Source: Artemisia argyi
Taxonomy: Eukaryota > Streptophyta > Magnoliopsida > Asterales > Asteraceae
Assembly (NCBI GenBank): GCA_030686995.1
Contig: CM060704.1
Location: forward strand, 108,506,542-108,570,541
Direction: 5' to 3'
Length of the DNA stretch: 64,000 bases
Below are positions 11,205 to 21,229 of this stretch, piece by piece (the stretch's first letter is position 1; the number at the start of each line of letters is the position of its first letter). Under the pieces are notes generated by a model, which saw only the letters and a program-made list of their open reading frames with translations, was not told the origin of the DNA and made no database searches. The position numbers and the translations under genes are program-made.

Positions 11205-12819
11205 TTACATATTAATCATGCCAATACTCATAACCAAAAAGGTAAATCTTGAAACATCAAAGCCCTTTGTGAGTAGATCTGCTACATTATCATCAGTATG
11301 AACTTTAACCACATTGATAAGCCTTTGTTCATAGCAATCTCTTATAAAGTGATGTCTAATCTGAATGTGCTTGGTCTTGGAATGATATACTGGATTCTTG
11401 ACAATACATATATCACTCTCATTATCAATGTTGATAGGAGTATTCTTGAAATTGAATCCATAATACAAAAGCTGATTCTGTAACCAAAGTACTTGTGCAC
11501 AACAACTTGCAACAGCTACATGCTCTGCTTCAGTGGAAGAAGTTGCTGCAATTGTTTGCTTCTTACATTGCCATGACACTAATCTGCTTCCAAGGTACTG
11601 GCATCCTCCAGTTGTGGATCTTCTGTCATAGTTATCTCCAGCATAATCACTGTCTGAGAAAGCTTGGAGATGGAAAGGTGAATCTCTAGGATACCATAAG
11701 CCTAGCTTAGGTTGTTGCCTAAGATACCTGAAAATTCTCTTGACAGCATTCAAGTGAGATACCTTTGGATTAACTTGATGCCTTGCACATAAACATACAG
11801 CAAAAGTTATATTAGGTCTTGATGCAGTTAAATACATGAGACATCCAATCATAGACCTGTATAGGGTGACATCAACATCTTCTCCTTCTTCATCTTTTCC
11901 CAAAGGTTTGTTAGTATCCACTGGTGTAGATGTAGGCCTAACTATTGTGAAATTGAATCTCTTAAGAATATCTGCAACATACTTATGTTGACAAATATAT
12001 ATTCCACTGCTTGACTGTTGCACTTGAAGTCCCAAGAAGAAGGTTAATTCTCCCATTGAACTCATCTGAAACTCTTTCTGCATAAGATCTTCAAATTCTT
12101 TTACCATAGATTGCCTAGTAGCACCAAAAATAATGTCATCTACATACACTTGGACAAGCATGATTTCCTTCTTATCTCTCTTGATAAACAAAGTCTTGTC
12201 AATAGCTCCTCTTCTATAACCATGTTGTAGTAGAAAATTTGAAAGTCTTTCATACCATGCTCTTGGAGCTTGATGAAGGCCATACAGAGCCTTGATTACC
12301 TTGTAGACTTTGTTTGGTTGTGCAGGATCTTCAAAACCAGGAGGCTGTTTGACATAAACTTCTTCTGTGATTTTGCCATATAGAAAAGCACTTTTAACAT
12401 CCATTTGATATACAGGGAATCCCATATAGGATGCAAAAGCCAGAAATAGCCTGATGGCTTCAAGCCTTGCCACAGGAGCAAAAACTTCATCATAGTCTAC
12501 TCCTTCTTCCTGTCTGTATCCTTGAGTCACTAACCTTGCCTTGTTCTTAATAACATTCCCTCTTTCATCTCTTTTTACTCTGAAGACCCATTTAGTTCCA
12601 ATAAGTTTCTTTCCATCAAGTAAATCACATAATACCCAAACTTCTTGAAGTTTAAACTGTAGGAATTCTTCTTGCATAGCTTCCACCCAACTTTCCTTGG
12701 CTAATGCTTGTTTGATATTTTTGGGCTCTTCCTGAGATAGAAAACAAGCACATAAACACAACTTCTGATCCTTGTGATTCACCCAGTTTTGCTTGTAGAT
12801 AAAACTAAGTAAAGAAGTA
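11205..12819 (-). pseudogene. Copia B2 pol: RT and RNase H part, cut off upstream by B1
   Basis: The reading frame is open from the B1 insertion point (12819) to the stop at 11207-11205. RT starts with the copia signature GTKWVFRVKRDERGNV and keeps motif A (YQMDVKSAFLYG, Asp codon at 12401-12399) and YVDDIIF. RNase H follows (SDSDYAGDNYDRRSTTGG, SSTEAEH, NIDNESDIC) and ends ADLLTKGFDVSRFTFLVMSIGMINM. SSTEAEH has H where Y is usual. The enzyme core therefore looks sound, but the protein has lost its N-terminal half. Two polypurine-like runs follow the stop (11186-11195 and 11149-11157). The upstream part of the same gene is at 25396-26362. Confidence 0.9.
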
Positions 12820-13368
12820 TGTTGGGATATGAAATATCAAAGTACTTCTGGATGTCAAAGTACTGCTGCATGAAGAATATAGTCAAAGTACTGCTGAAGG
12901 AAAAAGTCAAAGTACTACTGTTACTGAAGAATGTTTAAAGTACTTCGAAGGAAACAATGACTGATGTGCAATATTAGATAATGATTAATGTGTAATATTG
13001 AATGAATATTCTAGAATTAGTTAGGGATAATGACTTGTCGTTCAAGGATTATATGTTGTAAACCGACTTAAGGTTATCTATATAAAGAGCCTTAAGAGGT
13101 ATTAGTCGATACAAGTTTTAGAGAAGTTCTCATAAGTTTTACAGTCGATCAAAGTTGATAAATAGTTAGGGATTGTTAGTGAATCTGTGTAACAAAGCAG
13201 GTTCAAAGTTTGGTTATTATAAAAGTTCTTCTTAAGCTTTGTGTTAGTAGATTCCGCATACTTTACAAGGTAAAACAGTGTTTCAATATTAATAGTGTTG
13301 AGTTTACTCAATATTGTTAAACCCTTACAAGCTACAAAGTAGTTTGATCAGAGTATATCGATCCAACA
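12820..13368 (+). repeat. 5' LTR of copia B1
   Basis: TGTTGGGATAT to ATCCAACA, 549 bp. The TATA box TATATAAA at 13079-13086 lies between CTTAAGG and CCTTAAG. U3 carries five words of the form (C/T)AAAGTACT between about 12838 and 12950. The PBS follows after 2 bp. Confidence 0.95.
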
Positions 13369-13370
13369 AG

Positions 13371-13382
13371 TGGTATCAGAGC
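13371..13382 (+). promoter_or_regulatory. Primer-binding site of B1 (tRNA-iMet type)
   Basis: TGGTATCAGAGC, complementary to the 3' end of plant initiator methionine tRNA, lies 2 bp after the 5' LTR. It primes minus-strand cDNA. Confidence 0.93.
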
Positions 13383-13462
13383 TTGTGTTGGTAACTCTGA
13401 TTAAGAAGACAAACCTTTAAACCTTTAAACCTTTAAACCGATTTCACTACAAACCCTTCAAG

Positions 13463-16308
13463 ATGTCGACTGAAGCTGCACTTGCTCCCTCAATCACTGC
13501 TGTTAGAATCCCTATTGTTAAGAAGGGAGAATACAACCTATGGGCCATGAAGATGAGGCAGTACATTGCAATCACAGACCATGCATTGTGGGATGTGATT
13601 GTCAATGGTAACATGCAAATTGATGAACCAGTAGAGGTACCTGGACAACCAACACCACCTAAAATAAATGTACCTGCTGCTACCAAAAGAAATCAAGACA
13701 AAGCTCTCAACATACTGCTTTATGCTATTCCTGATGGTCACTTATTAAAGTTTCATGATGCCAAGGATGCCAAACAACTATGGGCTGCAATAAAGAAGAA
13801 GTTTGGAGGTAATGATGCTTCCAAGAAGATGCATAGGAATTTGCTGAAACAACAATTTGAAACCTTCACTGTTGGTGAAAGAAAAGGTCTTGATTCTGCT
13901 TATGAAAGATTCCAACATCTTCTAAGTATGCTAGAACTATATGATGCTGAGGCATCTGTTGAAGATGCTAATTTAAAGTTCCTAAGAAGTTTGCCATCAG
14001 CATGGCATGTAGTTGCTACTATGATCAGAGGACAACCAGGGCTGGATACTATGGACTTTGATGATCTCTACAACAATCTGAAGGTATATGAGCATGAGAT
14101 GAATGGTACTACAGGTTCGAGCACACATCAGCAACCCCAAAACATTGTTTTTGTCTCTTCTGAAAAAAGAAGCAGTACTTCTAACAAAGGTACTGCTTAT
14201 CCTGTTCAAATTACTCTGACTGAAACACAGGTTCCATGTACAACAATGGTCACCACCAATTCATCACAATTACTTACCCCCACCTCAGATGAAGTTCTAT
14301 GGTCATTCTTTGCTCAACAAGCATCTCTACCTGTCACCTATCAAGAAGATGTATTGCAAATAGATGATGATACTTTGGAAGAAATTGATATCAGATGGCA
14401 AGTTGCCATGCTCACTGCAAGGATCAAGAAGTATGTGAATAAGACAGGTAAAGGCATCAATTTCAGAGCTAAACAGGGAATAACATTTGATAAGTCCAAG
14501 ATTGAGTGCTTCAACTGTCTAAGGACTGGTCACTTTGCAAGGGAATGCAAATTTGCAAAGTTTCAAGCAAACAAGATGATTGAATCACCCAAGCCTGAGA
14601 GAAAAGAGATTCCAATTACTGAACCAAAACCAAAAGCTTTGGTTGCTCAAGAGAATCTGTCAGAGATTGATTGGTCCAATGAGTTTGATGATGAACCTGT
14701 AACCTATTCAATGGTTGCATTGGAAGACTGGAGCACAGCAATTGATGAAGAGCCTGGATATGCTGCTTTGGAGTCAAGAGATGGTCTAGGAAGCTTTGAT
14801 TGGAGCATGGAGTTTGAAGAAGCACCTGTTCAGCTTGCTATGGTAGCTGCTTCACCAAGTTCATCCACTAACTCTGAGGTATGCTCTAAGTGTAATGATA
14901 TGTATCAAAAGTTACTTAGTGAATATATAGCATAAAGAGATAAATTTCAAAAAGCTAGGGCTGAGATAACTGGTAATCAATTGACTTTAGAGTCAATGGA
15001 GGCCAAAATCATTACACATGAAAACAATGAAGTAGCATGGCTTGAAACATATAAAAAACAAGATTACCTAGTTAAGCTAAGTGAATGGAAACTAGGTTGT
15101 AAGGTGTCTGAACTAGAGAAAGTGACTGCTGAAAGGGATAAGTTGTTAGAAAAACTTGCTGTGTGGAATGAGGCAGGTGTGTCACTTGTTCAATTTGTTG
15201 AAAAGCAAAGAACATCTAATATTAAGACAGACCTAGGTTATGATAATAATAGCAATGAAGGCATTCCATTTAAGGGCAAGGAACTAAATCTTACAGTAGA
15301 TACCTCCACTAGTGATGAAGAGTTCATAAGTCTAGATGAAAATACTTCTAGTGATGAGGAATCCCCTAGTCCAGCACCTCCTGAATTTAAGAAAGAAAAG
15401 GGATATAATGTAGTTCCTCACCCCCTGGTTGTTTTCAACCACCTAGAAAAGATGTTGACTGTTATGGTGTAGATAATCTAGAGTTTAGGAAAAAGCTTAA
15501 AAGTAAATCCAACCCTGAAACTCTAGAAAAGTCTGTTGAAGCACCTAAGGTTGAAGAGACCAAGTTTTCAAAACAAGCAGTACCTTCAAACAGTTTTCGA
15601 AGTACTGCTGATCACTCAGCAGTACCTCAAAGAAAATTCTTTCAAAATACTGCTAATTTTAGAAACACTTATGGAAGGGGATTTGGGGATATTGGTCCAA
15701 AGGTCTGTTATGTTTGTTATAGTCCTCATCATTTGATTAAAGACTGTGATTATCATTCAGAATACCTAAGTAAATATCCAAAGACCAGAACTGCACAACC
15801 AAGTCATAGGGAGAGTAAGCCAAGGGACAATAAACCAGTTTGGAACTATACAAATAGGGTTAACCATAGTAATTTCTCAAAAGACTATAGGTACCCTCAT
15901 CAGCAAAGGTCATACTCCAAACCCTTAGTACCTTCACAAAGTACTGATAGAATGTTCCCTAATGTTTCTAGCAAACACTCAAGTGTAAGACCTACGAGGT
16001 ACAATCATTACAACCCTAGAAGGCCTTACAACACAAGAAAAGATGCTAGAACACAGAACCCAACTCCTAAAATTACAACTAAATGGGTTAAGAAAGAAAG
16101 TACTGTTGGGGTAGAACCAATACTTTCGGAGGTTAAGGGTGAAAAAGGGAAAATTGATCATGAAAAACCAACAGTTTTGGAAACAAAAACCTTAATTCTT
16201 GATCATGCTTTCAAAGACAGTGGTGATTACATACTCAAGAATTTTGAGTATGTCACTCCACAAGGGGAACACAAGTCAGTAATGGCTTGGGTTCCTAAAA
16301 ATAACTAA
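13463..16308 (+). pseudogene. Copia B1 gag, broken by a stop and a frameshift
   Basis: Gag forms the virus-like particle and packages RNA. The start ATG 13463 (MSTEAALAPS) lies 80 bp after the PBS. The N-terminal ~215 residues are a UBN2-type copia gag domain (YNLWAMKMRQYI, LWAAIKKKFGG, FLRSLPSAWHVV). A CCHC zinc knuckle, CFNCLRTGHFAREC, is near residue 349. A stop, TAA at 14933-14935, interrupts the frame, probably from CAA. The frame continues to about 15421, where a run of C residues has lost one base. Reading then moves to a frame with a second CCHC knuckle, CYVCYSPHHLIKDC (15706-15747), and ends at TAA 16306-16308. Two widely spaced zinc knuckles are unusual for copia gag. Pol follows in another frame. 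Confidence 0.88.
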
Positions 16309-16328
16309 CCTTTTTCATGTGAATTCAG

Positions 16329-19300
16329 GGCAATCCAGAGGAGGAGCTTAAAGATCATCTTATTGTAGATAGTGGTTGCTCTGGCAGTATAACAGGAGAA
16401 AAGGAGCTCTTGTCAGATTTTAAAGCTTATTTTGGAGGAAAAGTAGCATTTGGGAATGATCCTGATGGAGGAAGAATAACTGGCAAAGGAACTATCAAGG
16501 CAGGAAACATTGATTTTGAAGATGTTAGATATGTGAAGGAGCTCAAATTCAATCTTTTGTCAGTCTCTCAGATTTGTGATAAGAAGTACCCTATGTTATT
16601 CTTTGACACAGAATGTTTTATACTTTCTCCTAATTTCATGTTAGAAGATAGAAACTTGGTGTTACTAAGAGCACCAAGAACTAATGATGTGTACAGCATA
16701 GACTTAAAGAATGTAAACTCTGCTGAAAGAGCAACATGTTTGATTGCAAGAGCAACTATGGAAGAAGCACATCAATGGCACAGAAGATTGGGGCATGACA
16801 ATTTTAAGAACATCAATAAGCTGGTCAGAGGTAATTTAGTTACAGGTTTACCTTCTAAAACATTCAATAATGATCATTCATGTCTTGCTTGTAAGAAGGG
16901 TAAATAGCACAAGGCTTCTTGTAAGAAGATTGAGGAGAAAACTATTAGAGAGCCTTTGGAATTGCTGCACATGGATCTGTTTGGACCTATTTCAGTTGTT
17001 AGTTTGAACAAGAAGAAGTACTGCTTGGTTGTAACAGATGACTGTAGCAGATTTAGCTGGGTCTTTTTCTTATGCTTTAAAGATGAAACTTTTGATGCTA
17101 TTCATGATCTTATAATAGCACTTGAAAATCAGTTATGACTCAAGGTTAGAGGCATTAGATGTGACAATGGGACTGAGTTCAAGAATCAGCTAATGGATGA
17201 ATTTTGTGCCAAGAAAGGAATTAAAAGAGAGTTCAGTATTGCTAGAACTCCTCAGCAAAATGGAGTTGCAGAAAGAAAGAACAGAACTCTTATAGAAGTA
17301 GCAAGGACAATGCTTGCAGATTCTCAATTACCTGTTCCATTCTGGGCTGAGGCTGTAAGTGCTGCTTGTTATGTATTGAATAGAGTGTCAGTGACTAAAC
17401 CTCAAATGAAGACACCTTATGAGTTACTCACGGGAAAGAAGCCAAGCATCAAGTTTATGAAACCTTTTGGATGTCCCCTAACCATCCTAAATACTGCTGA
17501 TAATTTGGGAAAATTTGATGGGAAGTTAGATGAAGGATATTTATTGGGATATTGTACTAATAGCAAAGGATTCAGAGTGTACAACAGGGCTACCAAAAAG
17601 GTTCAAGAATGTCTTCATGTTGATTTTCTGGAAGAACAAGAGAATTCTAAAGGAAAAGGTCCTGATTGGATGTTTGATCTTGATTTAATGTCTTCATCAA
17701 TGAATTATGTACCTGTAAGAGAAGAAAATCAAGCTGCTCCCACAGAAGAAGAAGCACAGTACATTGTTCATGATGTTAATTTAAGATCTGAAGATGAGCC
17801 AAATGATGATGCCAGTGATGAGAAGAAGAGTACTTCTGAGCCTCAAGGTACTGCTAAACCTAACAGTACTGTTGATCCTCAAAGTACTGTTCCACCACAA
17901 ATCCCAGTATCTGCAGAAGATCAAGCCATTCAAGATGAACTTTCTAGGATGCTTTTTCAAGAAACAATGGCTAAGTCGTATGAAGATGAACAAAAGAGAG
18001 CATATGAAGCAGAAAAGAAGAAGGCAAAAGAAACAGCTAGTACTTTACCCCAAAGTACTGCTAATCCATTTGAAAGTACTTTTCAACTTTTAGATACTTC
18101 AAATTGGATAAATACTGATGCTGTTAATGATTCTAATATGCCTGACTTAGAAGATACTGATGATCCAAACAAGATTACTCTAGAAGATACTGATGATGAA
18201 TTGGATCAAAAAGGCATTTTCTCATATTCTAATGAAGATCCTGATAAAACTAATTTGGAAGATAATCTTGAAGTCTCACCAACTCCTACTCTCAGAATAC
18301 ACAAAACTCATCCTGTTACCAACATAATTGGACCCTCAGCTTCAGGGGTGCTCACAAGGACTAAGGCTAAGAATATGTCTCAACAACATACTTCTTTACT
18401 TAGTTTTATCTACAAGCAAAACAGGGTGAATCACAAGGATCAGAAGTTGTGTTTATTTGCTTGTTTTCTATCTCAGGAAGAGCCCAAAAATATTAAACAA
18501 GCATTAGCCAAGGAAAGTTGGGTGGCAGCTATGCAAGAAGAACTCCTACAGTTTAAACTTCAAGAAGTTTGGGTATTATATGATTTAACTGATGGAAATA
18601 AACTAATTGGAACTAAATGGGTCTTCAGGGTAAAAAGAGATGAAAGAGGGAATGTTATTAAGAACAAGGCAAGGTTAGTGGCTCAAGGATATAGACAGGA
18701 AGAAGGAGTAGACTATGATGAAGTTTTTGCTCCTGTGGCAAGGCTTGAAGCCATCAGGCTATTTTTGGCTTTTGCATCCTATATGGGATTCCCTGTATAT
18801 CAAATGAATGTTAAAAGTGCTTTTCTATATGGCAAAATCACAGAAGAAGTTTATTTCAAACAGCCTCCTGGTTTTGAAGACTCTGCACATCCAAACAAAG
18901 TCTACAAGGTAATCAAGGCTCTATATGGCCTTCATCAAGCTCCAAGAGCATGGTATGAAAGACTTTCCAATTTTCTACTACAACATGGTTATAGAAGAGG
19001 AGCTATTGACAAGACTTTGTTTATCAAGAGAGATAAGAAGGATATCATGCTTGTCCAAGTGTATGTAGATGATATTATTTTTGGTGCTACAAGGCAATCT
19101 ATGGTCAAAGAATTTGAAGATCTTATGCAGAAAGAGTTTCAAATGACTTCAATGGGAGAATTAACCTTCTTCTTGGGACTTCAAGTGCAACAGTCAAGCA
19201 GTGGAATACATATTTGTCAAGATAAGTATGTTGCAGATATTCTTAAGAGATTCAATTTCACAACTGTTAGGCCTACATCTACACCTGTGGATACTAAGAA

Positions 19301-20003
19301 ACCTTTGGGAAAAGATAAAGAAGGAGAAGATGTTGATGTCACACTATACAGGTCTATGATTGGATGTCTCATATATCTAACTGCATCAAGTCTTGATATA
19401 ACTTTTGCTGTAAGTTTTTGTGCAAGACATCAAGTAAATCCAAAGGTATCTCACTTAAATGCTGTCAAGAGAATTTTCAGGTATCTTAAGCAACAACCTA
19501 AGCTCGGCTTATGGTATCCTAGAGATTCACCTTTCCATCTCCAAGCTTTTTCAGACAGTGATTATGCTTGAGATAACTATGACAGAAGATCCACAACTGG
19601 GGGATGCCAGTACCTTGGAAGCAGATTAGTCTCATGGCAATGTAAGAAGCAAACAATTGCAGTAACTTCTTCCACTGAAGCAGAGTATGTAGCTACTGCA
19701 AGTTGTTGTGCACAAGTACTTTGGTTGCAGAATCAGCTTTTGGATTATGGATTCAATTTCAAGAATACTCCTATCAACATTGATAATGAGAGTACTATTT
19801 GTATTGTCAAGAATCCAGTGTATCATTCCAAGACCAAGCACATTCAGATTAGACATCACTTTATAAGAGATTGCTATGAACAAAGGCTTATCAATGTGGT
19901 TAAAGTTCATACTGATGATAATGTAGCAGATCTACTCAAAAAGGGCTTTGATGTTTCAAGATTTACCTTTTTGGTTGTGAGTATTGGCATGATTAATATG
20001 TAA
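16329..20003 (+). pseudogene. Copia B1 pol (protease, integrase, RT, RNase H), three nonsense codons
   Basis: Domain order is protease (DSGCSGS at 16368), integrase (HHCC zinc module, then HMDLFGP, RCDNGTEF and NGVAERKNR as the DDE residues), a Ser/Thr/Asp-rich linker, RT (GTKWVFRVKRDERG, YVDDIIF at 19062) and RNase H ending MSIGMINM-like at 20003. Stops are TAG 16905-16907, TGA 17136-17138 and TGA 19569-19571; at the last one B2 has GGA. RT motif A reads YQMNVKSAFLYG: the first catalytic Asp is Asn here (codon 18807-18809), while B2 keeps Asp. The copy therefore could not supply active RT even if read through. The frame differs from gag and begins just after a stop at 16320-16322. Confidence 0.93.
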
Positions 20004-20213
20004 GCTATTTTTGAGGGGAGGCATTAGTAGTTATTAGTTAGTCATTATTTGAGGGGAGGCTACATGTATCATACAAAGGAAAAGTTTGAATTCATCATTT
20101 AGAAAGGATTCATACATCACCATTGTTGTTATCAAGATACAGACTCAGACACAGAAACAAACAAGACAAACCAAACAAACAACTACCACAGACTACCACC
20201 AAGCTTCAAATCC
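20004..20213 (+). other. Spacer after B1 pol with two polypurine-like runs
   Basis: GAGGGGAGG occurs at 20013-20021 and GAGGGGAGGC at 20051-20060, both close to the true polypurine tract at 24830 (TTAGGGGAGGAT). The same two runs exist in B2. They mark where the 3' end of a shorter ancestor may have been. Confidence 0.6.
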
Positions 20214-20668
20214 CTACTCCATAGGCCTTTTTCCCTTGCCCTCATAGTTATGCTTTCCCTTTTGAGCAGTTTTTCTCTTGTCATCAAAAGAAGCCTGCTT
20301 TCTTGGCAAGCCAAGCCAAGAATCTGTTTGTGAGGTCTCTCTTTCCTTGGAGCAGGCCACTTCATGTTCTGTATTGCTGACTCCAGGGCTTGAGTCAAAG
20401 CTTGTGGAAGCTCATTAGCCAAAGATGAACCAGGGATAGCTTTCTTCTTTTTGGGCTTTTTGTTGGTAGTACTACCTGCATCAGTTATGGTAGAGTTGGC
20501 ATCACTTATTGACGAGGAAGATTCTTGGAGTCCCATCCATTGTACATGAGGAGGAAAATAGTCTAACCATCCTGGATCTTCAAACTCAGAATCAGAGTAG
20601 TAACTTATCTCTGAATCTGTGGTGCCATCTGAGTTTGAAGAGATGTTCACAATTGGAATGTGACTCAT
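20214..20668 (-). pseudogene. Small antisense extra ORF of copia B1, frameshifted
   Basis: This is the counterpart of the intact ORF at 10519-10974. The start, ATG at 20668-20666, begins MSHIPIVNISS as in B2. The acidic N-terminal half (SDSEFEDPGWLDY) and the middle (SSLANELPQALTQALESAIQ) are conserved. Near the codons for GLAC a single base is missing relative to B2, which throws the basic C-terminal tail out of frame. The original stop would be at 20216-20214. A minus-strand TATA box (TTATAAAAG) lies at 20741-20733. The gene is convergent with pol and divergent from the large ORF at 21230. Confidence 0.78.
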
Positions 20669-21229
20669 TGTGTTTACTAGTTTTTGTGTCAAAGAAAGAT
20701 ATGGTGATTGCAAGTTGTTGTTGGTAAAGTTGCTTTTATAAGCCAAGTAAAGGTAAATGGGCATTTATTGAAGTGTATTGATGTTCACTTACCATGGTAG
20801 CTTTGGGATTTAATATGAGGAGATAGTCATTAATCAGGGTTGACTTTCAAAGATATTTTGGTCAAATGGTCAACATTCAAGATTTTTTTTTGGGAAAGTA
20901 TTTTGGTCAATATACTGTGTGAGATTATAATGGAAAGTACTGCTCCATATTTTATGGAACGTACTGCTTGGTGCTATTAAAGGGTTCGCTGACGTGTCAG
21001 ATACTGTTTCAACGGTCAGATTTGCGGCTAACAAACTTTCGAAAGATATGGGGATATTTACTTCCAAAAATAACGGTAAAATCATTAATTAACCGTGATT
21101 TTTTGTATCTTATCCTTATATAAACCTCATATATTTTCTTTTTATTCACCCTTATTCACCTTTCTTGTTATTTAAACTCATACCTACCTTACATCGATCA
21201 TCACTTTTCTCACTCTAACCCTAATCATC
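20669..21229. promoter_or_regulatory. Divergent promoter region between the two extra ORFs of B1
   Basis: The minus-strand TATA box is at 20741-20733 and the plus-strand TATA box TATATAAA at 21117-21124, 106 bp before ATG 21230, the same distance as in B2. W-box cores (TTGAC(C/T), either strand) are at 20840-20845, 20860-20865, 20868-20873 and 20905-20910. TGACGTGTCA is at 20990-20999. Conservation of this layout in two copies supports a working bidirectional promoter; expression is inferred. Confidence 0.68.

Noticed and set aside
12838..12950. CRISPR-like array because of evenly spaced GTAC words
   Set aside because: The repeated word is about 9 bp, spacing varies and the context is a eukaryotic LTR.
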